A stretch of DNA of 64,000 nt, from assembly GCA_039815145.1 (NCBI GenBank), contig JBCBZW010000008.1, positions 26,239 to 90,238 of the forward strand, in the 5' to 3' direction. How positions within the stretch are numbered: the first letter of the stretch is position 1; each line of letters opens with the position of its first letter. Below, one piece after another: positions 55,755 through 61,962 of this stretch. The notes under the pieces were generated by a model. That model had not been told where the DNA came from, did not search any database, and saw only the letters and a list, made by a program, of their open reading frames with translations. This DNA comes from Pseudomonadota bacterium (GTDB lineage: Bacteria > Pseudomonadota > Gammaproteobacteria > Steroidobacterales > JBCBZW01). Position numbers and translations under genes: made by a program.

Positions 55755-56213
55755 ATGTTTCACAAGCTGATGGCGACCGCCGCCCTGTTCCTGCTCGCTA
55801 TTCCTGCCGCCTTCGCGGGCGTCGACACCGCCACCGATCGCAACGGCGTGATCCTCGCCGGCTACGACGCCGTGGCCTACTTCACCGAGGGTAAGGCCGT
55901 GCGCGGCAGTGAGGAGTTCACCGCCAGCCACGGCGGGGCGAACTACCAGTTCGCCTCCGCTGAGCATCGCGACCTGTTCGCAGCCGATCCCGAGCGCTAC
56001 GCCCCCGCCTACGGCGGCTACTGCGCCCTCGGCGCCTCCTTCGGCAAGAAGTTCCTGGTCGACGGCAAGGCCTTCGAGATCGTCGATGGCCAGCTCTACG
56101 TGAACAAGAACCTCAAGGTGTACGCCACCTGGAAGAAGGACATCCCCGGCAACATCGAGAAGGCCGACGCCAAGTGGCCGGCGATCGCCGACGTGCCGGC
56201 GAAGAAGCTCTAA
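55755..56213 (+). CDS. Exported YHS domain protein
   Basis: A 152-residue periplasmic protein. GAGGAG lies five bases before the ATG at 55755. The signal peptide MATAALFLLAIPAAFA is cleaved before GVDTATD. The YHS-like core reads ILAGYDAVAYFTEGKAVRGS, EHRDLFAADPERYAPAYGGYCALGASFG and FLVDGKAFEIVDGQLYVNKN. Such proteins are common and may bind metal or be induced by stress. Their role is unknown. Confidence 0.85.
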   Translation: MFHKLMATAALFLLAIPAAFAGVDTATDRNGVILAGYDAVAYFTEGKAVRGSEEFTASHGGANYQFASAEHRDLFAADPERYAPAYGGYCALGASFGKKFLVDGKAFEIVDGQLYVNKNLKVYATWKKDIPGNIEKADAKWPAIADVPAKKL

Positions 56214-56233
56214 GGCTGATCGGGTAAGCGTGT

Positions 56234-56258
56234 CGGGCCGGCCTCAAGGCCGCGCCCG
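56234..56258 (+). terminator. GC-rich hairpin after the YHS gene
   Basis: CGGGCCGGCC and GGCCG-c-GCCCG pair with a TCAA loop and a one-base bulge, 20 bases after the YHS stop and 25 bases beyond the tRNA-Glu 3' end on the other strand. No T-run follows in either direction. It could stop transcription on both sides. Confidence 0.4.
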
Positions 56259-56283
56259 GGCGCGATCGATGCTCGCGTTGAAG

Positions 56284-56359
56284 TGGCGTCCCCTAGGGGA
56301 TTCGAACCCCTGTTGCCGCCGTGAAAGGGCGGAGTCCTAGGCCTCTAGACGAAGGGGAC
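56284..56359 (-). tRNA. tRNA-Glu (TTC)
   Basis: The reverse strand folds into a 76-base cloverleaf: acceptor GTCCCCT with AGGGGAC, D-arm, anticodon loop CTTTCAC with anticodon TTC at 56323-56325, T-arm CAGGGGTTCGAATCCCCTA, and encoded CCA end. It lies next to tRNA-Ala and gltX, a natural pairing of the tRNA with its synthetase. Confidence 0.96.
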
Positions 56360-56390
56360 GTGTGATAGTCCGAGCGGGTGCTGGAAGCGT

Positions 56391-56466
56391 TGGTGGAGCT
56401 AGGCGGGATCGAACCGCCGACCTCCTGCATGCCATGCAGGCGCTCTCCCAGCTGAGCTATAGCCCC
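56391..56466 (-). tRNA. tRNA-Ala (GGC)
   Basis: A 76-base cloverleaf on the reverse strand: acceptor GGGGCTA with TAGCTCC and encoded CCA, D-arm AGCTCAGCTGGGAGAGC, anticodon stem CCTGC/GCAGG with loop ATGGCAT (anticodon GGC), and T-loop GGTTCGATC. It is upstream of tRNA-Glu with 31 bases between, probably one transcript. Confidence 0.96.
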
Positions 56467-56526
56467 GACAAGGCCGGCAAGATTACCCCCGCTTGCCGGA
56501 CCGGTCAACCAACCGTGTGGGCTCCC

Positions 56527-57945
56527 TCAACGCGCCGGCGGAGTCGCCTCGCGGGCGTAGGTCACGGCGGCCGCGAGCCGCTCCAGCACCGCCTCCTTGC
56601 CGAGCACGGCGAGGGTCACATCGATCGGCGGCGAAACCGCCGTCCCCGTCACCGCCACGCGTATCGGTTGCGCCACCTTGCCGAGCTTCACCTCGAGCGC
56701 TTCGGAGACCGCCACCACCACCTCGTGGATCGGCCCCTCCTCCCACGTCTCGAGCGCTTCGAGCCCCTCGATGACCCGCTCCAGCACGACCGCCGCCTCG
56801 GGCTTCAGGTTCTTGCGCGCCGCCTTCTCCTCGTAGGCCGTGATCGGCTCGTAGAAGAAGCGGCTCGTGTTCGCCATCTCCATGAGGGTCTTGGCGCGCT
56901 CGCGCAGGGCGATGAACACGGCCTGCTCGTCCGCGCCGCCCGAGTAAGCGATGCCCTGGCGGTGCAGGTGCCACCGGAATTCATCCACCAGCCCCGGCAT
57001 CGGCAGGGTCTTGATGTAATGGGCGTTGAGCCAGTTGAGCTTGTCCGGGTTGATGGCCGACGCCGACTGGTTCACATCGGCGATGTCGAACAGGGAGATC
57101 ATCTCCTCGCGCGAGAACACCTCCTGATCGCCGTGGGACCAGCCGAGGCGCACCAGGTAGTTCAGGATCGCCTCGGGCAGATATCCCTGATCGCGATACT
57201 CGATCACGCTCGTCGCGCCGTGGCGCTTGGACAGCTTCGCCCCATCGGGACCTAAGATCATCGGCACGTGGGCGAAGGATGGGGGCGTGGCGCCGAGGGC
57301 GTTGTAGATGTGGATCTGGCGCGGCGTGTTGTTCAAGTGGTCATCGCCGCGCATGACGTGGGTGATGCCCATGTCCATGTCGTCCACCACCACCGTGAAG
57401 TTGTACGTGGGCGTGCCGTCGGCGCGGGCGATGACGAGATCGTCGAGCTCCGTGTTATCGAAGGCCACGTGGCCGCGCACCTGGTCCTCGACGATGACCG
57501 TGCCATCGAGGGGGGTCTTGAAGCGCACGACCGGCTTGACGCCCGGCACCGCCGCGTCGGGATTGTCGCGGCAGTGGCCGTCGTAGCGCGGCTTATCCTT
57601 CCGCGCCATCTGCTCTTCGCGCACCTTGTCGATGCGTTCCTTCGAGCAGTAGCAGTAGTAGGCCTTGCCCTCGTCCAGCAGCTGCTGGATCACCTCCTGG
57701 TAGCGATCGAAGCGCTCCGTTTGGAAGATCGGGCCCTCATCGTGTTCCAGCCCCAACCACTGCATGCCGTCCAGGATCGCCTGCACCGCTTCCGGCGTGG
57801 AGCGCTCCCGGTCCGTGTCCTCCACGCGCAGGATGAACTGGCCGTTGTGGCGGCGGGCGTAAAGGTAGCAGTAGAGGGCGGTGCGGGCGCCACCGATGTG
57901 GAGGTAGCCGGTGGGGCTCGGGGCGAATCGGGTTCTGACGGTCAT
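56527..57945 (-). CDS. gltX: Glutamyl-tRNA synthetase
   Basis: A class I synthetase of 472 residues. ATG at 57945 gives MTVRTRFAPSPTGYLHIGGARTAL (HIGH motif) and the later KLSKRHGA (KMSKS). RVEDTDRERSTPEA, DDHLNNTPRQI and LVRLGWSHGDQE are standard. The zinc-knuckle region has CYCSKERID and DGHCRDN; the position that is His127 in the E. coli enzyme (C98, C100, C125, H127) is aspartate here. It is immediately upstream of tRNA-Ala and tRNA-Glu in the same direction. Confidence 0.97.
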   Translation of the reverse strand: MTVRTRFAPSPTGYLHIGGARTALYCYLYARRHNGQFILRVEDTDRERSTPEAVQAILDGMQWLGLEHDEGPIFQTERFDRYQEVIQQLLDEGKAYYCYCSKERIDKVREEQMARKDKPRYDGHCRDNPDAAVPGVKPVVRFKTPLDGTVIVEDQVRGHVAFDNTELDDLVIARADGTPTYNFTVVVDDMDMGITHVMRGDDHLNNTPRQIHIYNALGATPPSFAHVPMILGPDGAKLSKRHGATSVIEYRDQGYLPEAILNYLVRLGWSHGDQEVFSREEMISLFDIADVNQSASAINPDKLNWLNAHYIKTLPMPGLVDEFRWHLHRQGIAYSGGADEQAVFIALRERAKTLMEMANTSRFFYEPITAYEEKAARKNLKPEAAVVLERVIEGLEALETWEEGPIHEVVVAVSEALEVKLGKVAQPIRVAVTGTAVSPPIDVTLAVLGKEAVLERLAAAVTYAREATPPAR

Positions 57946-58025
57946 GGGGGCTCGAAGCGGTGCTGCGGAGAAGGCACCTAGGATACCGGCAGCGGCGCCC
58001 CATGGGCACCGGGATGAAGTGGCTG

Positions 58026-59171
58026 CTACCTGCTGGCCATCAGGTCGTCGTACACCTTCAGATAGCCCCCCACCATGGCGTCCATGCTGAAGCGCGTAAG
58101 GGCGCTGGCGCGCGCCGCCTCGCTCTGCTGTGCACGCAGGCTTGGGTCTTCCACGTACCGCTGCAGCGTGTCGGCCAACCCCTGCACATCGTCGGACGGG
58201 ACCAGACACCCAGTCACGCCGTCCTCGACCAGCTCCACGTTGCCCCCCACGGCCGTCGCGATCACCGGCCGCCCGGAGGCCATCGCCTCGAGGATCGTGT
58301 TGGAGATGCCCTCGCCGAGCGAGGGCAACACGAACAGATCGAAACCGCGGTAGAGCACGTCCACGTCGTTGCGGGCGCCGGGCAACCAGGTGTGCTCGGC
58401 GATACCCGCCTCAGCCAGGTAGCGCTCGATAGCATCGAAGGTGCCGCCATCGCCTACGATCGCCAGGCGCGCGCAGTCGCGCAGGTGCGGGGCCTGCGCG
58501 AGCATCTGGGCAAAGGCGCGGGCGAGGAGCATCTGATGCTTGATCGGCTGCAGGCGGCCGATGGTGCCGATCACCACCGCCTCTTCATCGGCGAAGCCCG
58601 GGGCCGCGGGCAACGGATCCCGGCGCCCCTGCGCCGGCGGCCGAAAGCGCTCCGTGTCCACGCCGTTGTAGATCTGGGTAACCCGTCGCGGGGCCACACC
58701 TATCTTCTCGTGTAGGTAACCCTGTAAGTCCTGCGACACCGAGATGTAGTGTTTGACCAGCGGCCGGTGCACTTTGCGGACGATCTGCCACTTCACGTTG
58801 GTGCCGTCCGGATCGTCCACATCCCGGCCGTGCTCCCCGTGCACGCGCCGCGACACCCCCGCCAGCATCGCCGGGAACAGCGCATCGAGAGCGGTCAGGT
58901 TGCGCGTGTGCAGGATCGCCGGCCGCATCTCGCGCAGCCGCTTGAACAGGCGCCACTGCGCCCCCGGGTCCTGCCCCGGTTGCTTGTGCATGGCGATGAC
59001 CTCCACGCCTGGCGTGCGGATGCGCTCGCGGAAGTCCGTGAAGTCCTCCATGCACACGATGGCGTGGCGGTAGCGCTCCGGCGGGATGGCGTTGATGAGG
59101 TTGACCAGGCCGTTCTCGAGGCCGCCGATGGTCAAACGGGTGATGACGTGGGCGATCAGGGGTGGGGACAT
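58026..59171 (-). CDS. PEP-CTERM/XrtA system-associated glycosyltransferase (TIGR03088 type)
   Basis: A 381-residue GT4-family glycosyltransferase. Its N-terminus IAHVITRLTIGGLENGLVNLIN and the segments VHGEHGRDVDDPDG and YISVSQDLQGYLHEKIGV match the PEP-CTERM/EpsH1-associated family. The donor-binding half shows IGTIGRLQPIKHQMLLARAFA, IVGDGGTFDAIE, and the GT4 signature LPSLGEGISNTILEAMASGRPVIA. It lies 10 kb from the XrtA operon, between gltX (80 bases downstream) and tRNA-Val, so it is probably a detached member of the EPS pathway. Confidence 0.87.
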   Translation of the reverse strand: MSPPLIAHVITRLTIGGLENGLVNLINAIPPERYRHAIVCMEDFTDFRERIRTPGVEVIAMHKQPGQDPGAQWRLFKRLREMRPAILHTRNLTALDALFPAMLAGVSRRVHGEHGRDVDDPDGTNVKWQIVRKVHRPLVKHYISVSQDLQGYLHEKIGVAPRRVTQIYNGVDTERFRPPAQGRRDPLPAAPGFADEEAVVIGTIGRLQPIKHQMLLARAFAQMLAQAPHLRDCARLAIVGDGGTFDAIERYLAEAGIAEHTWLPGARNDVDVLYRGFDLFVLPSLGEGISNTILEAMASGRPVIATAVGGNVELVEDGVTGCLVPSDDVQGLADTLQRYVEDPSLRAQQSEAARASALTRFSMDAMVGGYLKVYDDLMASR

Positions 59172-59346
59172 GGCTCTTCAACAGCGACCTGAACAGCGGA
59201 CTTCGCGGTCGGGCATCGACCGACGGAGCGCTGAGGATACGGGGAGTTCGCCGCCGCTGCAGCCGACTCGGGTGGATTTGGCCCCGATTCGGCCTCGGGA
59301 GGCTTTGACGAGGGCAAGTTGGGTCGCTATTCTACGCGGCTCGGAA

Positions 59347-59421
59347 GGGCGATTAGCTCAGCGGGAGAGCACTGCCTTCACACGGCAGGGGTCGCTGGTT
59401 CAATCCCAGCATCGCCCACCA
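59347..59421 (+). tRNA. tRNA-Val (CAC), probable prophage attachment gene
   Basis: A 75-base cloverleaf: acceptor GGGCGAT/ATCGCCC, D-arm TAGCTCAGCGGGAGAGCA, anticodon stem CTGCC/GGCAG with loop TTCACAC (anticodon CAC), T-loop GGTTCAATC and encoded CCA. Phage late genes begin within about 2 kb on its 3' side, which is the side used for integration. The 3' half of the gene is therefore a candidate attL core; the right copy lies outside the window. Confidence 0.95.
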
Positions 59422-59844
59422 ATTAAATCAGCGGCTTACCTCCAATTTGCCCCTCCCCCAGGGGCGACGCAAAGCCTCTCTGACGATCCCCAAGAATCAG
59501 CAAGTTGCGCGACTCTGCGTCTACCTTGCGTCTACCCTTGTACGGCGGCTAGTCCACGAGCGCGGTAGGTCCCGAGCGACCTAGACAACCACAATGCTCT
59601 GTGGCGTCCACATCAGACCCAAGGTCCGCCTCCCGAACCCGCTAGAGCATACGCACTCACCAGGGTGCCCCAGTTGCATTAGGTGGTGTGTCGAGGTGTC
59701 CAATGAACCCTAGGTTGAGGAGCGCATCTCCCCCACTCGCGCCACACACAGCGCCTATACTCAGGTGCAGAGGCCGGGGAACCTAGCGAAGATGCTCGCG
59801 AGAATTGACGGGAAGGCAACGGTTGCGAGGATCAGCCCGTAGCG
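59422..59844. other. Non-coding prophage end next to tRNA-Val
   Basis: 423 bases with no convincing gene. The stretch contains the tandem decamer repeats at 59516-59536 and, near 59756-59761, a TATACT hexamer that could be the -10 of the TIR gene promoter (no good -35). It is probably the attachment-site arm region. Confidence 0.5.
59516..59536. repeat. Tandem decamer repeats, possible integrase arm sites
   Basis: TGCGTCTACC occurs twice, at 59516-59525 and 59527-59536, with an 11-base period, about 95 bases from the tRNA 3' end. Short, phased direct repeats beside an attachment site are typical of arm-type binding sites for tyrosine integrases. The repeat alone is not proof. Confidence 0.45.
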
Positions 59845-60918
59845 ATGAAAAAGGAAGATCAGGTCAAGCTGCTGACGAGTAGCGTTCTGGAGTGGAACGC
59901 GTGGAGGGAGGCCAATCCTGACGTATTCCCAGAACTCAAGCAGGCGAACCTAAGCGGGGCGCACCTCGACGGGGCGAACCTCGACGGGGCGGACCTCGGC
60001 GGGGCGAACCTCAGGGGGGCGTACCTCAGGGGGGCGAACCTCAGAGAGGCGGACCTCCGCGGGGCGAACCTCAGGGGGGCGTACCTCGGAGAGGCCAACC
60101 TCACTGCGGCGAACCTCGCAGAAACAGATTTAGAAGAGGCGCATTTGGACAGCGCAAACCTCAAAGATGCGTTTCTCTTTAGGGCGAATCTGAGCGGGGC
60201 GGAGCTCACCTCGGTTAACCTTTCCTATGCGATTCTCGATCAGGCGAACCTTGCGGAAGCGGTGCTCGACGAGACAATTCTCGGATTCTTGGATCTGACC
60301 GAAACGAAAGGCATCGAATCGATCAACCACCACGGCCCGTCCTGCCTCGGCGTAGAGACACTAATGGGAGCGCCCAACCTACCTGAGGTTTTCCTTCGTG
60401 GCTGCGGAGTACCTGACCTATGGATCGAGTACCTTCCGTCTTTACTTGCCAAACCAATATCCTTCTACAGCTGCTTCATCAGCTACAACCGCGAGGATAA
60501 GAGCTTCGCTCGCAGACTGCATGATCAGCTACAGGGCCGAGGGATACGCTGCTGGCTAGATGAGCAGAAGGTGCTACCGGGCGATGACTTCCATGCGGAT
60601 ATCGACCGAGCATTGCGAGTCCGCGACAAGGTGATTGTTTGCTGCTCAGAGAAGTCGCTAGCAAGTTGGTGGGTTAGGGACGAGATCGGAAAGGCGCTTG
60701 AGCGGGAGCGTGCTGAGAAGAAGATGATGCTTATCCCATTGGATCTTGATGGAGAGCTATTCAAGTGGAAGCACAAGTTCGCGAGCGTCATTCGAGCGCG
60801 CCAAGCTGCGGACTTCACGGGCTGGGAGAGCAACAACGCCAAGTTCGAAGAGCAGTTCGAACTTGTGGTGAAGGCGCTTCGAACGCAGCGCCCTCCCGAC
60901 CTAGAGGCAGAGGAATAG
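59845..60918 (+). CDS. Pentapeptide-repeat protein with C-terminal TIR domain
   Basis: A 357-residue protein. Residues about 34-153 form 24 tandem pentapeptide repeats (A[N/D/H/Y]LxG type), which fold as a right-handed square beta-helix. A linker with GCGVPDLWIEYLPSLLAKP leads into a TIR domain (about 206-345): FYSCFISYNREDKSFARRL, GIRCWLDEQKVLPGDDF, and SLASWWVRDEIGKAL, where Glu280 fits the NADase glutamate position. The first ten repeats are nearly identical at DNA level and the later ones diverged. It is oriented toward the prophage interior next to the tRNA and looks like phage cargo. It may be an NAD-consuming defence or effector protein. No Thoeris ThsA-like partner is beside it. Confidence 0.88.
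   Translation: MKKEDQVKLLTSSVLEWNAWREANPDVFPELKQANLSGAHLDGANLDGADLGGANLRGAYLRGANLREADLRGANLRGAYLGEANLTAANLAETDLEEAHLDSANLKDAFLFRANLSGAELTSVNLSYAILDQANLAEAVLDETILGFLDLTETKGIESINHHGPSCLGVETLMGAPNLPEVFLRGCGVPDLWIEYLPSLLAKPISFYSCFISYNREDKSFARRLHDQLQGRGIRCWLDEQKVLPGDDFHADIDRALRVRDKVIVCCSEKSLASWWVRDEIGKALERERAEKKMMLIPLDLDGELFKWKHKFASVIRARQAADFTGWESNNAKFEEQFELVVKALRTQRPPDLEAEE
59944..60093 (+). repeat. 15-bp tandem coding repeats (ten near-identical units)
   Basis: Ten pentapeptide units share near-identical DNA (GGGGCGAACCTC variants), and a four-unit block recurs with a 60-base period. The remaining 14 units (to 60303) have diverged. This is coding sequence that has expanded recently, not a CRISPR array. 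Confidence 0.8.
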
Positions 60919-61077
60919 CCGCAGCGAGACTGACTCTAGCCGCCAGCATCGGTGGCCGTTCGACTAGGGCCAGCCGGCGTATCTTGCGTCACCAGAATTC
61001 ACCGCTAGGGCTGAGAAATGGGTGATCTGCGCTCTGAGGTTCTGGAGTACCATCCTCGCCTCACAGAGGACTCACCA

Positions 61078-61293
61078 ATGCCCCAACCAATCGATCCACG
61101 CATCCGCATGTGGACACAGATGGCAAGCGACGCTCGCCACCTCATGCGCCTAGGACACACAACGACCGCCGACACGGCTGACGCGCTGGAGTTGCTGGCG
61201 CTGATTTACACCAAGGCCGAGACCGACAAGACGCTGGCGAGAATCTTGGGCCGCATCGAAGGCAGGGCGACCGTCACAACGCTCTACCGGTAG
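61078..61293 (+). CDS. Small hypothetical protein (71 residues)
   Basis: ATG at 61078 has GAGGA about nine bases upstream; an in-frame ATG at 61018 would add 20 residues. The product is a small helical protein (PRIRMWTQMASDARHLMRLG, ADTADALELLALIYTKAETDK) with no signal peptide or membrane segment. I do not recognise a family. It follows the TIR gene by 159 bases in the same direction and converges on the phage late genes. It could be cargo, a regulator or a TIR partner. Confidence 0.55.
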   Translation: MPQPIDPRIRMWTQMASDARHLMRLGHTTTADTADALELLALIYTKAETDKTLARILGRIEGRATVTTLYR

Positions 61294-61329
61294 CTAACCA
61301 GGCAAGCAGGTCACGGCGGTTCGTCGCAC

Positions 61330-61680
61330 CTAAGCCTCACCGCCCTTCCCGTCCCTCCCGCGCTGCCACTTGGTGATCTGCTTGGCGGCGGGCTTGATGC
61401 CGTAGATCGCCAGGCAGATTGAGACGTACCCGACGACGTACCATTCCGGGGCTTGCCGAAGCTGCTCGAAGCCCTCCTTCACGAAGGGTGCGGCACCGGG
61501 GATGAAAGCCATCGCGGCCGGGAGTGACCAGATGATCAGGACGATCTCGTCCTTGATCCCAGACTGATCAGAGACACGCTTGGCACGCTCAACAGCGGCC
61601 TCCGCCTTGGCCTCGGCGATTCGGCCGCGACGCTGCAGCCAGCCACCTAGAATGGTGCCTACCAGATTTACGACGGTCAT
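61330..61680 (-). CDS. Phage holin-like membrane protein
   Basis: A 116-residue protein with a basic, alanine-rich N-terminal helix (RGRIAEAKAEAAVERAKRV) followed by two hydrophobic segments (IVLIIWSLPAAMAFIPG and WYVVGYVSICLAIYGI) and a charged C-terminus. Size, topology and position next to tail genes suggest a holin or lysis-module protein. No motif proves this. The gene is three bases downstream of the next small gene, so they are co-transcribed. Confidence 0.6.
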   Translation of the reverse strand: MTVVNLVGTILGGWLQRRGRIAEAKAEAAVERAKRVSDQSGIKDEIVLIIWSLPAAMAFIPGAAPFVKEGFEQLRQAPEWYVVGYVSICLAIYGIKPAAKQITKWQRGRDGKGGEA

Positions 61681-61683
61681 GAT

Positions 61684-61953
61684 CTAGTCGCCCTCCATGC
61701 CGGCCACCTTCTCCCGAAGGTCTCCGATCTGTTGCCGTTGACTCCGCAACTCCTGCTCTATGCGGGTGAGCGCGCGCTGCATCTCCTCGAGGCGAGCGTT
61801 GGCCTGTGCGAGCTCCGTGCGGACGTCGTTCCCACCGCCCTGTGGGTGTGATGTTAGGTAGCTGCCGCCGGCCCCGCCCGCACCGAGGGCGGCGACTACG
61901 GCGAGCACCGGGCCCCAGTAGCCGGGTAGCTTGACGGTAGGCTGCGATGTCAT
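61684..61953 (-). CDS. Small phage protein with membrane anchor and coiled coil
   Basis: An 89-residue protein with one hydrophobic segment (WGPVLAVVAALGAGGAGGSYL, about 13-33) followed by a periplasmic-type coiled coil (LAQANARLEEMQRALTRIEQ and onward). Spanin-like (Rz) or holin-accessory roles fit the layout, but the family is not recognised. It lies nine bases downstream of the tail gene in the same direction. Confidence 0.6.
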   Translation of the reverse strand: MTSQPTVKLPGYWGPVLAVVAALGAGGAGGSYLTSHPQGGGNDVRTELAQANARLEEMQRALTRIEQELRSQRQQIGDLREKVAGMEGD

Positions 61954-61962
61954 GAGCTGCTC

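Noticed and set aside
59440..59580. Integrase gene remnant next to tRNA-Val
   Set aside because: Neither strand gives tyrosine-recombinase motifs; only the decamer repeats stand out.
59944..60303. CRISPR-like 15-base repeat array
   Set aside because: The repeats are in-frame pentapeptide codons without unique spacers.
59845..61293. Thoeris or other named TIR defence system
   Set aside because: No ThsA-like SIR2/SMODS-sensor gene or other known partner is adjacent; only a small unknown gene follows.
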